The notes under the pieces: model-generated | The model's database searches: none | Told to the model about the DNA's origin: nothing | What the model saw: the letters and a program-made list of their open reading frames with translations, nothing else | Shown here: one piece after another, positions 7,256 through 16,337 of the stretch | Layout: the number at the start of each line of letters is the position of its first letter | How positions within the stretch are numbered: the first letter of the stretch is position 1 | Position numbers and translations under genes: made by a program | NCBI RefSeq assembly: GCF_046097065.1 | Contig: NZ_CP175563.1 | Coordinates: forward strand, 2,728,001-2,792,000 | DNA: 64,000 bases | Source: Syntrophus buswellii | GTDB taxonomy: Bacteria > Desulfobacterota > Syntrophia > Syntrophales > Syntrophaceae | Reading direction: 5' to 3'

Positions 7256-8398
7256 ATGGATACCTATTTTGCTCCTGCCGAAAAATCAAAGGATGACGAG
7301 CTGAATGCGGAAATTGGAATCGTTTGCCGCAATCCTGTCATGGAAGGATTGCTGTGCTCAGTAAGCGGCCTGCTGGCCGTTCTGAATGAGCATCGCCAGT
7401 TGGTGGCATTGAACGACACCTTTATGCAGATGCTGGGCATTCAGGATGCGCAACAGGCCTTCGGTCTGCGTCTTGGCGAGGCCATGGAGTGCATTCATGC
7501 CCATGATGAGCCTGGGGGATGCGGCACCACGAAATTCTGTCCGACCTGCGGCGCCGCCGTTGCCATCGTGTCCAGCCTGACACGGGACAGGCCTGTAGAG
7601 AGAATGTGCGCCCTTTCGGCGGAAAAGGGCGGCAAGGTGGTGGACATCGCCCTGCTGGTGCGTTCATATCCGACAAAAATCGATGGTAAAACGTTTCTGT
7701 TACTGTTCCTTCAAGACATGACCAAAGAGCAGCAAAGGGCGGCTCTGGAAAGGACCTTCTTCCATGATGTCAACAATATGTTATCCTCTCTGGTATGGGC
7801 GAGTGAACTTCTCATTCAGGACAGTCCCTCGGTCCTTGCCATGAATATCTATGAAGCATCGCTGCGGCTTCAAGCGGAGGTAGCCGCTCAGCGCTGCCTG
7901 TCTCAGAACGGTTCGTTCACATATCAGACCGTAAGGCACTCTGTTACACCGAAGCAGGTTCTTGCGGAGCTTCGCGCCATTTTCGCCAGCCATCCGGCCG
8001 TGCAGAGGAAGAAAATCGAATTTTGTGAAGATTGTCCAGCCGTGTCGGTCAACACGGAGCTCTCTTTGCTGTTGCGCGTTCTGTGCAACATGGTGATCAA
8101 TGCCCTGGAAGCCACGGGAAAAGAAGGCGTTATCCGAATCTGGAGCGAGCGGAAGGGAAGTCTGTTGTCTTTCATGGTGTGGAACGCGGAGGAAATCCCT
8201 CAGGCCATAGCTCTTAGAATTTTTCAGCGGAATTTCAGTACGAAAGGGCAGGCCGGAAGAGGGATCGGCACCTTTTCCATGAAACTCTTCGGAGAAAAGA
8301 TCCTGGGCGGTCAGGTGACGTTTTCGACATCCCGGGAACAAGGCACCGTCTTTACCTGTTCCCTTCCCCTGCAGGAGTTCACCTCTCCTCTGAAATAA
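7256..8398 (+). CDS. PAS-domain sensor histidine kinase with a Cys-rich sensor region
   Basis: A soluble two-component sensor of 380 residues with no membrane segment. Residues about 25-155 look like a PAS sensor (LLAVLNEHRQLVALNDTFMQML) with four closely placed cysteines, Cys79, Cys89, Cys95 and Cys98 (GGCGTTKFCPTCGA). These could bind metal or an Fe-S cluster or act as a redox switch. The phosphoacceptor is His170 in FFHDVNNML. The ATPase domain shows the N-box (NMVINALEATG) and G-boxes (GRGIGTFSMKLFGE, TSREQGTVF). GGAGGAG lies 8 nt before ATG 7256. No response regulator gene is adjacent, so the partner is unknown. It follows the rhodanese gene by 60 bp and may share its transcript. Confidence 0.85.
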   Translation: MDTYFAPAEKSKDDELNAEIGIVCRNPVMEGLLCSVSGLLAVLNEHRQLVALNDTFMQMLGIQDAQQAFGLRLGEAMECIHAHDEPGGCGTTKFCPTCGAAVAIVSSLTRDRPVERMCALSAEKGGKVVDIALLVRSYPTKIDGKTFLLLFLQDMTKEQQRAALERTFFHDVNNMLSSLVWASELLIQDSPSVLAMNIYEASLRLQAEVAAQRCLSQNGSFTYQTVRHSVTPKQVLAELRAIFASHPAVQRKKIEFCEDCPAVSVNTELSLLLRVLCNMVINALEATGKEGVIRIWSERKGSLLSFMVWNAEEIPQAIALRIFQRNFSTKGQAGRGIGTFSMKLFGEKILGGQVTFSTSREQGTVFTCSLPLQEFTSPLK

Positions 8399-8639
8399 TC
8401 CGAAAAGACCAAGCCCCGAGAAGGAAAATTTACGGGAAGGAGATTACCCCCATGGTGATCTTTTTCCAGGTGTGATACAAGTCTTGCCCGACGCAAAACA
8501 TCTGCAGCACATCCGGCCGGCGCCCGGGAAATCCTTAAGAAAGCATGATAATCCCGGCATTCGTGATTTTGCCTGAACAGATACGAGGCCATTGGCTGGT
8601 TTGAAGGCACATTACATGATTTTACTTCGAGGTGATTTT

Positions 8640-10724
8640 TTGTCGGCTTTCTTTTCTTCAAAAACTTGCAAGAAATATCTTACCCTTGTTTTTTCAGGAT
8701 GTCTCCTGGTATCCGTCCTGGCCTTCCCGGCAAAAGCGGCAGAAAAACTGGGAACTTACCCGATCCTGCCCAGCCACTACTCCTCCATTAAGATCTTTGA
8801 CAACAAGGGATGTTTTGTGGGGAGGATCCTTCCCAGAAAGCGATACTGGGTCCCCATCGACCGGATTAACCCGTTCCTGCAGAAGGCCGTGGTGGCCATC
8901 GAAGATTCCCGCTTTTACGACCATCCGGGCATTGACATCCGCGGAATCGCCCGGGCCCTGGTGAAGGACGTTGCCAAGGGGAAGCTCGCTGAAGGCGGAT
9001 CGACGATTACTCAACAGCTCATCAAAAACCGGCATCTCTCCGGACAGAAGACCCTGGACAGAAAAATCAAGGAAGGTCTTCTGGCCATGGAATATGAACG
9101 AAAGTACAGCAAAAAACAGATCCTGGAGATGTACCTGAACGAAATCTACTACGGAAACGGAGCCTGGGGGATTGCCCAGGCCGCCCGTATCTATTTTGAC
9201 AAATCCCCCCAGAATCTGACGGAGGCTGAATGCGCCCTGCTTGCAGGCGTCCCCAAGGCTCCGAACCGATACAATCCTTCGGGGACACCCTCTGTGGTCA
9301 GGAACCGGAGGAACCTGGTCATCAGCCGGATGGAGGAGCTCAAAATGATCTCCCCCCAGAAAAAGCAGAAACTGATGGCCGCTTCCATATCCCCCATCAG
9401 CAAGGGAGAACCCTCATACTATGTGGACGCCGTCCGGAGCAAACTGATCGATCGGTATGGTGCGGAGATTATCGAGAGAGGGGGACTGGAAGTCATTACC
9501 GCCATGAACCTGAATCTGCAGAAGCGGGCTGAACAGGTCCTGCGTGAAGGCGTCAGAAGGATTTCTTCGGATCTTCAGGGCGCCCTGCTGTGCCTGGATC
9601 CCAGCACGGGGGATGTTCTGGCCGTGGCGGGGGGGATCGATTTTTCTTCAAGCCCCTATAACCGGGCCTTTTACGCCAGGCGCCAGCCCGGCTCCGTGAT
9701 CAAACCCCTGCTGTATGCCGCCGCCCTGGAAAAGCGGTATACAGCGGGCAGCATCTGGAATGACGAGCCGGTCACCTACACCTGGGGAACCGATGAAAGC
9801 TGGACACCCCATAATTACGGGAATAAGCATTATGGAGAAATCCCCCTGCGGAAGGCCCTGGCCTACTCGGACAACGTGATCGCCGTAAGGCTTCTCGAAA
9901 CCATCGGCATCCCCTATTTTGTCGAGTTTTCCGAGAAGATGGGGCTTCCGCTGCGCTCACGCAACCTCTCCCTGGCCCTGGGGACGGAGGAAGTCACCCT
10001 GACCGATCTCGTGGAGGCCTACACACCGCTGGCCAGCGGCGGTTCCCGGGCCGAGGCGCGGACCATCATCCGGATCTATGATCGCTATTCCAATACCTGG
10101 ACGGAAAATCCACCCATCGTCACCCCGGTGCTCTCCCCCGCCACCGCCTTCGTCACGACCTCGATGATGCAAGACGTTCTGACTTACGGAACAGCCAAAA
10201 CCTTGAAGAATTTTTACCGGGAGCGCCCGTCGGCCGGAAAGACCGGCACCACCGACAACTATCAGGATGCCTGGTTTATCGGCTATACGCCCCAGGTCAT
10301 CACCGGGATCTGGGTGGGCCATGACAAACCGCAATCTGGCGGAACGGGCTTTACCGGAGGTTCCATCTGTGCGCCGATATGGGAAAGCTTCATGCGCTCC
10401 GCCCTGGCCTCCAAACCGGTGGTGGATTTCCAGAGGCCGGAGTCGGTTGTTTCCGTATCCATCGACCCGGCCACGGGCTTCCTGGCCATGCCGGACTGCC
10501 CGGAAACGAAAGAGGAATTCTACATCGCCGGCACCGAACCGACCACGTACTGTCCCCAACACGGCGGCGAGACCCCGGCCCCTGCCGATCCCGCAACTCC
10601 GCTGCCTGGCGGGGAAGGATCGGAGACCGCCGATCCGTTGCCGAAGGGAGAGGGATCGCAGACCGCCGATCCGTTGCCGAAGGGAGAGGGATCGCAGACC
10701 GCCGATCCCCATGAAAATTCCTGA
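8640..10724 (+). CDS. Bifunctional penicillin-binding protein (class A, transglycosylase/transpeptidase)
   Basis: A cell-wall synthase of about 694 residues. An N-terminal signal-anchor (YLTLVFSGCLLVSVLAF) puts the enzyme in the periplasm. The glycosyltransferase-51 domain shows catalytic Glu88 in AIEDSRFYDHPG, then EGGSTITQQLIKN and MYLNEIYYGNGAWGI. The transpeptidase has SxxK with Ser352 (PGSVIKP), the SDN triad (AYSDNVIAV) and KTG (SAGKTGTTDN). I favour TTG 8640, which has GAGGTGA spaced correctly and leaves a clean signal anchor; ATG 8616 is the alternative. The C-terminus after ICAPIWESFM is Pro/Gly/Asp-rich, and its last 40 residues are three copies of a 12-residue repeat encoded by a 36-bp direct repeat. 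The family resembles PBP1A/PbpG types. Confidence 0.9.
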   Translation: MSAFFSSKTCKKYLTLVFSGCLLVSVLAFPAKAAEKLGTYPILPSHYSSIKIFDNKGCFVGRILPRKRYWVPIDRINPFLQKAVVAIEDSRFYDHPGIDIRGIARALVKDVAKGKLAEGGSTITQQLIKNRHLSGQKTLDRKIKEGLLAMEYERKYSKKQILEMYLNEIYYGNGAWGIAQAARIYFDKSPQNLTEAECALLAGVPKAPNRYNPSGTPSVVRNRRNLVISRMEELKMISPQKKQKLMAASISPISKGEPSYYVDAVRSKLIDRYGAEIIERGGLEVITAMNLNLQKRAEQVLREGVRRISSDLQGALLCLDPSTGDVLAVAGGIDFSSSPYNRAFYARRQPGSVIKPLLYAAALEKRYTAGSIWNDEPVTYTWGTDESWTPHNYGNKHYGEIPLRKALAYSDNVIAVRLLETIGIPYFVEFSEKMGLPLRSRNLSLALGTEEVTLTDLVEAYTPLASGGSRAEARTIIRIYDRYSNTWTENPPIVTPVLSPATAFVTTSMMQDVLTYGTAKTLKNFYRERPSAGKTGTTDNYQDAWFIGYTPQVITGIWVGHDKPQSGGTGFTGGSICAPIWESFMRSALASKPVVDFQRPESVVSVSIDPATGFLAMPDCPETKEEFYIAGTEPTTYCPQHGGETPAPADPATPLPGGEGSETADPLPKGEGSQTADPLPKGEGSQTADPHENS
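10599..10706 (+). repeat. Three tandem 36-bp repeats at the 3' end of the penicillin-binding protein gene
   Basis: Copies lie at 10599-10634 (diverged), 10635-10670 and 10671-10706; the last two are identical or nearly so. Each encodes PLPKGEGSQTAD or a variant. The stretch reads as coding on both strands. Confidence 0.85.
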
Positions 10725-10740
10725 TCCGGATTTTTTAACG

Positions 10741-11967
10741 ATGAAGATCCTCCACACCTCCGACTGGCACATCGGGCGCACGCTCTATGGCCGCAGGAGA
10801 TATGATGAGCACGAGGCCTTTCTGAACTGGCTGGCCGACGTGATCGAGGCCGAAGAGATCGACGCTCTCCTTGTCTGCGGGGATGTGTTCGACAACAGCA
10901 CGCCAAGCAACCGTGCGCAGGAGCTGTATTACCGGTTTCTCTGCCGTGCGGCCTCCACCGGCCGTTCCGTGGTGATCACAGCCGGGAATCACGACTCACC
11001 CTCCTTTCTGAACGCCCCGAAGGAGCTCCTGAAATTTCTCAACATTCATGTGGTCGGATATGCCCCTGGTAAGCCGGAGCAGGAGCTGATCGTTCTGCCC
11101 GGACGAAACCGCGGCCCGGCCATGATTGTCTGCGCCGTTCCCTATCTCCGGGACCACGATCTCCGCACCTCCGAAGCGGGAGAGAGCACCGGGGACAAGG
11201 AGCGGAAAATCGTCGAAGGGATTCGGAGTCATTACCGCCTGGTCTGCGAGGCGGCGGAGCGCAGGCGGGCCGAACTGGGAAAGCCGGTTCCCATCGTGGC
11301 GATGGGCCATCTCTTTGCGGCGGGCGGTCAGACGGTTGACGGCGACGGTGTTCGCGAGCTTTATATCGGCTCCCTTGCCCAGGTTGGCAGAGATGTTTTT
11401 CCCGACAGCCTCGATTATCTGGCCCTGGGCCATCTTCATATCCCCCAGAGGGTGAGCGGCTCCGATCGGGTCCGCTATTCCGGTTCGCCCCTACCCATCG
11501 GGTTCGGGGAGTCGGATCAGGTGAAGAGCGTCACCCTGGTGGATTTTTCCGGCGCTGCGCCTGCGGTTTCTATGCTTCCTGTACCCCGGTTTCAGGAACT
11601 GAAGACCCTGCGAGGGGACTGGGGCACCCTGGCCCGGAAAATCGGCGAATTGAAAGCACTGGACAGCCGGGCCTGGCTGGAGGTCGTCTACGAAGGATCC
11701 GAGATTGCTTCATCTCTGCGGACGAAGTTGGATGAAGCCGTTGCGGGAACGGCCATGGAAATCCTCAGGGTCAAAAACACCAGGGTGATGGAGAAGGCGC
11801 TGGGCGCAGAGAACCGGGAGGAAAGCCTGGATGACCTTGACGTAACGGATGTGTTCAGGCGTTGCCTCGACGCCCACGAAATCCCCCGGGAACAGTGCGT
11901 GGTTTTGATGGAGGCCTACAGGGAGATTCTGGTCTCCCTGCAGGAGGCAGACCCGCAGGCAGAATAG
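10741..11967 (+). CDS. sbcD: Exonuclease SbcD (Mre11-like nuclease subunit)
   Basis: A protein of 408 residues with the metallophosphoesterase motifs of Mre11/SbcD: SDWHIG at the N-terminus, CGDVFD, GNHDSP, MGHLFAAGG and LGHLHIPQ, which hold two Mn ions. With SbcC it forms an ATP-dependent nuclease that cuts hairpins and protein-blocked DNA ends. The start at ATG 10741 is fixed by the conserved MKILHTSDWH; the ribosome site is weak. The gene starts 16 bp after the penicillin-binding protein gene and ends 11 bp before sbcC, so sbcDC is an operon. Confidence 0.95.
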   Translation: MKILHTSDWHIGRTLYGRRRYDEHEAFLNWLADVIEAEEIDALLVCGDVFDNSTPSNRAQELYYRFLCRAASTGRSVVITAGNHDSPSFLNAPKELLKFLNIHVVGYAPGKPEQELIVLPGRNRGPAMIVCAVPYLRDHDLRTSEAGESTGDKERKIVEGIRSHYRLVCEAAERRRAELGKPVPIVAMGHLFAAGGQTVDGDGVRELYIGSLAQVGRDVFPDSLDYLALGHLHIPQRVSGSDRVRYSGSPLPIGFGESDQVKSVTLVDFSGAAPAVSMLPVPRFQELKTLRGDWGTLARKIGELKALDSRAWLEVVYEGSEIASSLRTKLDEAVAGTAMEILRVKNTRVMEKALGAENREESLDDLDVTDVFRRCLDAHEIPREQCVVLMEAYREILVSLQEADPQAE

Positions 11968-11978
11968 AAGGATCGAGG

Positions 11979-14900
11979 ATGAGAATACTCAGCGTAAGGT
12001 TCAAGAATCTGAATTCTCTCTCCGGCGAGTGGGAGATTGATTTTACCCACCCGGATTACCTCTCCGACGGGCTTTTCGCCATTACCGGTCCCACCGGAGC
12101 GGGGAAGACCACGCTTCTGGATGCCATCTGCCTCGGCCTCTATGGCCGGACCCCCCGCCTGGACAGGGTTACCAGGAGCACCAACGAAATCATGTCGCGC
12201 CAGGCAGGAGAGTGTTCGGCCGAGGTCCAGTTCGAAACGCAGAAGGGGCGCTACCGCTGTTCCTGGAGCCAGCACCGCGCCCGACGAAGGCCCGACGGAG
12301 AGTTGCAGCTTGCGCGCCATGAAATCAGCGATGCGGATTCCGGAAAAGTCCTGGAATCGAAGATGACCTCCGTGGGCGGGATGATCGAGAAGGTCACGGG
12401 AATGGATTACGAGCGCTTCACCCGGTCCATGCTTCTCGCCCAGGGCGGATTCACGGCCTTTCTCCAGGCCTCTGCCGACAGGCGGGCACCCATTCTGGAA
12501 CAGATCACAGGCACGGAAATCTACAGCCGGATCTCTGAAAAAGTGTACGAACGCCACTCGAAGGAGCGGGGCACCCTGGAACTGCTTCAGTCTGAACTCC
12601 AGGGAATCCGGTTGTTGAACGGCGAGGAAAAGAGGGATCTGCAGAACTCATTGCAGGAGAAGCAGGAGCGGGAGAAGGTGCTTGCCGGAAAGGCCGATCA
12701 CATGCGCAGGGCCCTGCTCTGGCTTGAAGGAATCAGGGGCCTCGAGAAGGAACTGGCCGAACTGGATCAGAAGCAGGGGCTTTTTGTTCAGCGCCGTGCG
12801 CAATTCGAACCGGAGGCAAGGAAGCTGGAGCACGCCCGGAAGGCCCTGATCCTGGAGGGTGACTATCGCGGAGTCCTTGCCCTGCGCAGTCAGCAGGCGA
12901 TGGAGCTTGAAGATCTGGCCGAAGCGATGGCCAGGATGCCTCAGAAGGAGCGAATCCGCGGTGCTGCGCTGGACGCCAGCCGGGCCGCTGAAGCCGCGTT
13001 GGTCAAGGCAAAGGCCGGGCAGATGGCGGAAGCGGAGGTCATTAAAAAGGCTCGGGAGCTGGACGCGCGGATTCGCGAGCAGAAAAGGCAGCTCGATGAG
13101 CAGGGCAAGGCGCTGGAGGCCACGGAACAGCATAAGAGAATGTTCGTGTCTGCCGTCGAATCGGCGGAGCGGGACAGGAAAAGCCGCCAGGCAGACCTGG
13201 AGAGCATCCAGAACGCTCAAGAAAAAACCCTTTCCGACGCCGCTTTGCTGACGGACCTTTCCGCCATCGCCCGCTCGTTCGAGTACCTCCGGAATATCGA
13301 GTCCAGGCATTCCCTTCTTCGGGAAGCGGCCATTGCGGCATCCGGCAAGAGAGCGACGCTCCTGGCGGAATACGAAGCATGCGAGGGCGAATGCGGCAGA
13401 CGGCAACAGGATTATGAGAAAGGGCAGAAGGAAGCCTCCCTGCTGTCACGGGAGATTTTCGATCTTCTTCAGGGACGGGAGATGGCCCAGTGGCGGGAAG
13501 ACAGGGACGCCCTCATGAACCGGGAACGTCTGCTGGCCTCGTCCCTGGAAAGAATCGACGGGATCAGAAAGGCGGACTCGGCGCTGAAAGCCCTGTCCAA
13601 GGCCCTTGAAGCCGCAAAAGACGCCCTGACCGTCCTGGAAGGAGAGATCGAACCGGCTGTGGGAGAAAAGAGGTTCCTGGAGGCGGAAATTGAAAATCTG
13701 GAGATCCGGGCAGCGCTTCTGGCGCGCATCCGTGACCTGGAGGAAGACAGGAAAAGACTGGAGGACGGCAACCCCTGCCCCCTGTGCGGCGCCACGGAAC
13801 ACCCCTACGCACGGGGCAATGTTCCGCAGCTGAACGAAACGGAAGCCAAGCTGAAGAGCAAGAGGAAGGAACTCAAAGGGGTGCTGGAAAAACTCAGAAA
13901 GCTGGAAGCCGGCCGGGCGGGGACAGAAGCGGAAATGTTCCATGCCGGACGGGAACTGGAGGAAAGGACGGCCCTCCGCGAAGGGGATGAAGAACAGTGC
14001 CTGCAGATCCTGCGGGCTCTGGACATCGAGTCTGTCCCGGAAGGGCGGTCCGGAAGAGTTTCCGAAGAAATGGAGCAGACCCGGCGGAAGATTGCCGAAA
14101 TTTCCCGCATCGTTACCGCCGCCGAGGAAAAGATCGGAAGGGAGAAAGCGGCACAAACCAGCCTGAAGGAGAAGAGGCTGGCCCTGGAAACGTCCGGGAA
14201 GGCCCTCCAGGACTGCCGCCATCGGCGGGAGACAGCCGATCTGGAATATGAGCGGCTCGCCAGAGAATGCGCCGCTCTCGCGGAGGAAGCCTGCAGGGCT
14301 CGCACCGCTGCGATCGAGGACGTCGAACCCTTCGGCATGCAGGAGATTCGCTCCGCCGATCTGGACATCATTCTGAAATCTCTGAGGGAGCGTCGGGATG
14401 CCTGGCAGGCGAGGCAGGAACGGAAGGAAGCCCTGGAAAGGGAGATCGCTGAACTGCTGGCCGGGATCGACACGAACCGGGCCCTGTTGACCAGCCTCGA
14501 ACAGGACCTGGCGGCAAGGAGCAAAAAGCGGCGGGAGCAGAGCAGTGAGCACGACGAGCTGGTTGCCGGCCGCCGGGAAATCTTTGGCGAGCAGGACCCG
14601 GACAGGGCGGAGAAGGAACTCGCCGCTGCCTTGGAATCCGCCGGCAGAGCGCTGGAGCAGGCTCGGGAAAGGCAGGGCGGAATCGAAAAGGAGATCGGCG
14701 CTCTGCAGGATACGATTTCCCGGCTGACCACCGGCACCGAGCTGAGAAGCAGGGAACTGGCCAAGGCGGAACAGGGTTTCGCGGAGCGGATTTCAGCGGC
14801 GGGCTTCGAAACGGAGGCGCAATACCTTGCCGCGAGGCTGCCGGAAGACGAACGGGAGCTGCTGGCCCGCAGGGAAAACGCCCTGGTTCTCGAAGGGGCC

Positions 14901-15650
14901 GAACTGGAGGCCCGGCGAAGGGACAGGTTGGAGGCCCTCGCCTCCGAGCGCCGGAAGAACCTCACCGATCAGCCGCTCGAAACCCTTCAGGAAAGCCTCA
15001 ATGCCTGTGAGGCGGACCTGAAGCAGGTCGGCCTTGAGACCGGCGGGATCCTGAAGATGATGAGTGAAGACCAGAAAATGATGGAAAGACAGCAGGAGCG
15101 CCTCGGGAAGCTTGAAGCCCAGAAGCGGGAATGCGCCCGCTGGAATGATCTCCGTGAGCTCATCGGTTCAGCGGACGGGAAAAAGTTCCGCAATTTTGCC
15201 CAGGGCCTGACCTTCGAGATCATGACCAAACACGCCAACCGGCAGCTCCGGAAGATGACGGACCGCTATCTGCTGATCCGGGATGCGTTTCAGCCCCTGG
15301 AGTTGAATGTCATCGACAATTATCAGGCCGGGGAGATCCGCTCCACGAAGAATCTCTCCGGCGGTGAAAGCTTTCTCGTGAGCCTGGCCCTGGCCCTTGG
15401 CCTCTCTTCGATGGCCAGCCGGAATGTACGGGTCGATTCGCTCTTCCTCGACGAGGGCTTCGGTACCCTTGACGAAGACGCCCTGGAAACGGCCCTGGAA
15501 ACCCTGGCCGGGCTGCGGCAGGACGGCAAGCTGATCGGCCTCATCTCCCATGTCCCGGCGTTGAAGGAGCGCATCGGCACGCAGATCCAGGTCATTCCCG
15601 GGACAGGGGGCCGCAGCACCCTGATCGGTCCCGGATGCCAAAGAATCTGA
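11979..15650 (+). CDS. sbcC: Exonuclease SbcC (Rad50-like SMC ATPase)
   Basis: A protein of 1223 residues. The N-terminal ATPase half has Walker A GPTGAGKTT; the C-terminal half has the ABC signature NLSGGESF and Walker B SLFLDEGFGTLD. Between them run about 1000 residues of charged coiled coil, broken near residue 600 by a CPLC zinc hook (GNPCPLCGATEHP) that joins two complexes. This is the full Rad50/SbcC architecture. AAGGA precedes the ATG at 11979 by 8 nt. It partners SbcD, encoded just upstream. The highly charged coiled coil gives long open frames on the opposite strand (for example 13446-14552 and 13805-14965) that are not genes. Confidence 0.96.
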   Translation: MRILSVRFKNLNSLSGEWEIDFTHPDYLSDGLFAITGPTGAGKTTLLDAICLGLYGRTPRLDRVTRSTNEIMSRQAGECSAEVQFETQKGRYRCSWSQHRARRRPDGELQLARHEISDADSGKVLESKMTSVGGMIEKVTGMDYERFTRSMLLAQGGFTAFLQASADRRAPILEQITGTEIYSRISEKVYERHSKERGTLELLQSELQGIRLLNGEEKRDLQNSLQEKQEREKVLAGKADHMRRALLWLEGIRGLEKELAELDQKQGLFVQRRAQFEPEARKLEHARKALILEGDYRGVLALRSQQAMELEDLAEAMARMPQKERIRGAALDASRAAEAALVKAKAGQMAEAEVIKKARELDARIREQKRQLDEQGKALEATEQHKRMFVSAVESAERDRKSRQADLESIQNAQEKTLSDAALLTDLSAIARSFEYLRNIESRHSLLREAAIAASGKRATLLAEYEACEGECGRRQQDYEKGQKEASLLSREIFDLLQGREMAQWREDRDALMNRERLLASSLERIDGIRKADSALKALSKALEAAKDALTVLEGEIEPAVGEKRFLEAEIENLEIRAALLARIRDLEEDRKRLEDGNPCPLCGATEHPYARGNVPQLNETEAKLKSKRKELKGVLEKLRKLEAGRAGTEAEMFHAGRELEERTALREGDEEQCLQILRALDIESVPEGRSGRVSEEMEQTRRKIAEISRIVTAAEEKIGREKAAQTSLKEKRLALETSGKALQDCRHRRETADLEYERLARECAALAEEACRARTAAIEDVEPFGMQEIRSADLDIILKSLRERRDAWQARQERKEALEREIAELLAGIDTNRALLTSLEQDLAARSKKRREQSSEHDELVAGRREIFGEQDPDRAEKELAAALESAGRALEQARERQGGIEKEIGALQDTISRLTTGTELRSRELAKAEQGFAERISAAGFETEAQYLAARLPEDERELLARRENALVLEGAELEARRRDRLEALASERRKNLTDQPLETLQESLNACEADLKQVGLETGGILKMMSEDQKMMERQQERLGKLEAQKRECARWNDLRELIGSADGKKFRNFAQGLTFEIMTKHANRQLRKMTDRYLLIRDAFQPLELNVIDNYQAGEIRSTKNLSGGESFLVSLALALGLSSMASRNVRVDSLFLDEGFGTLDEDALETALETLAGLRQDGKLIGLISHVPALKERIGTQIQVIPGTGGRSTLIGPGCQRI

Positions 15651-15685
15651 CGTCGGCTATCCGCTATCCTCTGGAGGGAAGCCTT

Positions 15686-15723
15686 GAAAGGAAGGGGCCG
15701 CAGCCTGTCCCGGCGTTCCTTTC
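15686..15723. terminator. Inverted repeat between convergent genes
   Basis: GAAAGGAA (15686-15693) and TTCCTTTC (15716-15723) pair around a 22-nt GC-rich loop, between the sbcC stop and the convergent DUF4404 stop. It lacks a T-run, so terminator function is uncertain. Confidence 0.3.
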
Positions 15724-15787
15724 AGAAAATCGATCCGCTTTTCCAGGAGCCCCCCTTCCGGTCGGCAGGGAACAGGGCAGCAAGCCG

Positions 15788-16120
15788 TTATATCCCCAGA
15801 TTGGCAAGCATGGAACAGATTCGATTGACCACGCCGACCAGCGTCGGATGTGAAGTTTCGAATCCCTCAACGGAGGCGGCCAGGCCGTCGAGCGACAGTT
15901 GTAGAAGCGCCGGATTCTTCTCCTGCCGGGTGGCCTCGCGGGTCGATACGGCGGCAAATCCCGTGATGCTTTCCGCGTGCTCCGTGTGCGTCTTGGAAAG
16001 CTCCTCGATTTCAGTCTTCAGAGTCGAGACGAGATCCAGCAATTCGGATCGGTTCTCGTCGGTCACCGACGTCACCTTTTTCAATCGCTCTTCAATCGAG
16101 CTCAGAGTCTTCTGTATCAT
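15788..16120 (-). CDS. DUF4404 family small protein
   Basis: A protein of 110 residues: an N-terminal amphipathic/coiled-coil part (IQKTLSSIEERLKKVT), then the DUF4404-like C-terminus, a helix around GLAASVEGFETSHPTL ending NRICSMLANLGI. Function is unknown for the family. An AGGGAGC site precedes ATG 16120; an in-frame ATG 15 nt upstream (16135) is less well placed. It is convergent with sbcC and has its own strong promoter at 16208-16237, so it is probably monocistronic. Confidence 0.7.
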   Translation of the reverse strand: MIQKTLSSIEERLKKVTSVTDENRSELLDLVSTLKTEIEELSKTHTEHAESITGFAAVSTREATRQEKNPALLQLSLDGLAASVEGFETSHPTLVGVVNRICSMLANLGI

Positions 16121-16207
16121 GGAAGCTCCCTTCATGATTCGTCATTAAATCTATCGGTTCAACCGCAGGACAAACCGGGTACTGCCTGGAGGTCTCGGAA
16201 TGCTGAT

Positions 16208-16237
16208 ACTATAAAGCAACGGGAAGTTGGCTGTCAA
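16208..16237 (-). promoter_or_regulatory. Sigma-70 promoter for the DUF4404 gene
   Basis: On the minus strand, TTGACA (16232-16237) and TATAGT (16208-16213) are separated by 18 bp. The start codon lies about 88 nt downstream. The -35 is perfect and the -10 is one base off consensus. Confidence 0.6.
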
Positions 16238-16337
16238 AGAAAAAGCGGCTGCAAAGGCACTGCAGTCCATGATAAGGAATGCACCGGCGCCCCGATGCCG
16301 ATGCATTCCGGAAATGTTCCCGGGTGGCGGCCATCAT

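Noticed and set aside
8452..8530. Tiny frame with AAGGAG, ATG and an in-frame TGA that could be read as a second selenoprotein
   Set aside because: Only 7 codons before the TGA, no recognisable fold after it, and no convincing SECIS hairpin.
10267..10740. N-terminal extension of the sbcD frame into the penicillin-binding protein gene
   Set aside because: The extension is Arg/Pro-rich shadow sequence; SbcD homology begins at ATG 10741.
13446..14965. Two long minus-strand frames (Leu/Phe-rich and Ser/Arg-rich)
   Set aside because: They lie antisense to the charged coiled coil of sbcC; their low-complexity composition is what that coding strand produces in reverse.
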